A stretch of 14,791 nt of DNA, taken from DTBU01 sp964568845 (GTDB taxonomy: Archaea > Thermoproteota > CALKCG01 > B24). The stretch is taken from the NCBI GenBank assembly GCA_964568845.1, contig CAZMSC010000034.1:1-14791 (forward strand), written 5' to 3'. The position numbers were made by a program, and so were the translations under genes. Of this stretch, positions 14,377 through 14,791 are shown piece after piece. The notes beneath the pieces are model-generated. The model saw only the letters and a program-made list of their open reading frames with translations. It was not told the origin of the DNA and did not search any database. Position 1 is the stretch's first letter. Every line of letters begins with the position of its first letter.

Positions 14377-14791
14377 ATGAGCGGTGAAACAGAAGCTACA
14401 GATGAAAGAAGAGGGATTATTGAGGAGCAGATGTTGAAATTCAGAATGGGTAAGATTAAGCATAAAGTTGCCGTTATAAGCGGTAAGGGTGGTGTTGGCA
14501 AAAGCACCGTGACTGTAAACCTTGCGATAGCATTTGCACTACACGGTTATAGGGTCGGCGTTCTAGACGCCGACATCCACGGTCCAAGCATCCCTAAGAT
14601 GTTTGGGTTGGCTGGTCAGAGGCTTGAGGCCGGTCCACCCGGTGTTTTTCCAGCTGTAGGTCCGTTTAATATTAAGGTCGTTTCGATAGGCTTTCTCCTG
14701 CCAGATGATAATACTCCTGTCATTTGGCGTGGACCGTTAAAGATGACTGCTATACGCCAGTTCTTATCGGATGTTGTCTGGGGTGACCTTG
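14377..14791 (+). CDS. NBP35/Mrp (ApbC)-type P-loop ATPase, Fe-S cluster carrier, partial
   Basis: Binds and transfers Fe-S clusters to apoproteins as a dimer; works in the cytoplasm. Seen: a charged N-terminal leader (residues 1-28), the deviant Walker A SGKGGVGKST (35-44) with Lys37 and Lys42, the LDADIHGPSIPKMFGL switch segment and VSIGFLLPDDNTPVIWRGP, all diagnostic of the MRP/NBP35 family. The window ends before the CxxC cluster motif expected in the C-terminal part, so it cannot be checked. There is no N-terminal four-cysteine cluster as in eukaryotic Nbp35, so it is closer to ApbC/Mrp. ATG 14377 is chosen; an in-frame GTG at 14368 is a possible leaderless start. It is divergent from the Cys-tailed Lrp regulator. 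Confidence 0.92.
   Translation, partial: MSGETEATDERRGIIEEQMLKFRMGKIKHKVAVISGKGGVGKSTVTVNLAIAFALHGYRVGVLDADIHGPSIPKMFGLAGQRLEAGPPGVFPAVGPFNIKVVSIGFLLPDDNTPVIWRGPLKMTAIRQFLSDVVWGDL

Overview
The window reads as a piece of an archaeal chromosome, most likely from the Thermoproteota/TACK side (Bathyarchaeia, Korarchaeota or Caldarchaeales-like). The archaeal signs are AT-rich TATA-like boxes about 25-35 nt before start codons, some apparently leaderless genes, frequent TTG/GTG starts, a PAC2-family proteasome-assembly chaperone, an NBP35/Mrp-type P-loop ATPase, an Lrp/AsnC regulator and a short archaeal plasma-membrane-type proton ATPase. The lineage is inferred from gene content only. No rRNA, tRNA, CRISPR array or insertion sequence was recognised.

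Layout. 1-330: no intact gene, but short protein-like stretches in alternating frames suggest a decayed gene. 331-2808 (+): P3A-type H+-ATPase, with codon use that looks more G/C-rich than the genes to its right. 3003-4202 (-): a two-gene protein-quality-control operon, PAC2 chaperone then Hsp20. 4304-5431 (-): threonine-synthase-like PLP enzyme with an N-terminal zinc ribbon. 5652-6788 (-): saccharopine/lysine-dehydrogenase-like oxidoreductase. It is divergent from 6934-7923 (+), a DapA/NanA-superfamily aldolase or dehydratase. 7933-8811 (-): TIM-barrel sugar isomerase/epimerase, divergent from two Gfo/Idh/MocA dehydrogenases at 8907-9893 and 9910-10890 (+). The + strand run continues without a gap into an HhH-GPD DNA glycosylase/AP lyase (10883-11833) and a radical SAM protein (11830-12633) whose start overlaps the glycosylase stop. 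On the - strand, an Lrp/AsnC regulator with a five-cysteine tail (13724-14296) precedes a COG1237-type metallo-beta-lactamase-fold protein (12750-13706). The regulator is divergent from an NBP35/Mrp Fe-S carrier ATPase (14377 to the end, cut by the window).

How the genes may work together. The centre (5.6-10.9 kb) looks like a carbohydrate or sugar-acid catabolic cluster: NAD(P)-dependent dehydrogenases, an isomerase and an aldolase/dehydratase, arranged around two divergent promoters that carry small inverted repeats. The lysine-dehydrogenase-like gene beside a DapA-like gene superficially suggests lysine metabolism, but the DapA-like protein lacks the arginine expected of a true dihydrodipicolinate synthase. 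The right end groups probable Fe-S proteins: a glycosylase with an unusual cysteine loop, a radical SAM enzyme, an Lrp regulator with a metal- or cluster-binding-like tail, and an Fe-S carrier. The most unusual items are the Cys-tailed Lrp regulator facing the Fe-S carrier, the coupled glycosylase-radical SAM pair, and the PAC2-Hsp20 operon.
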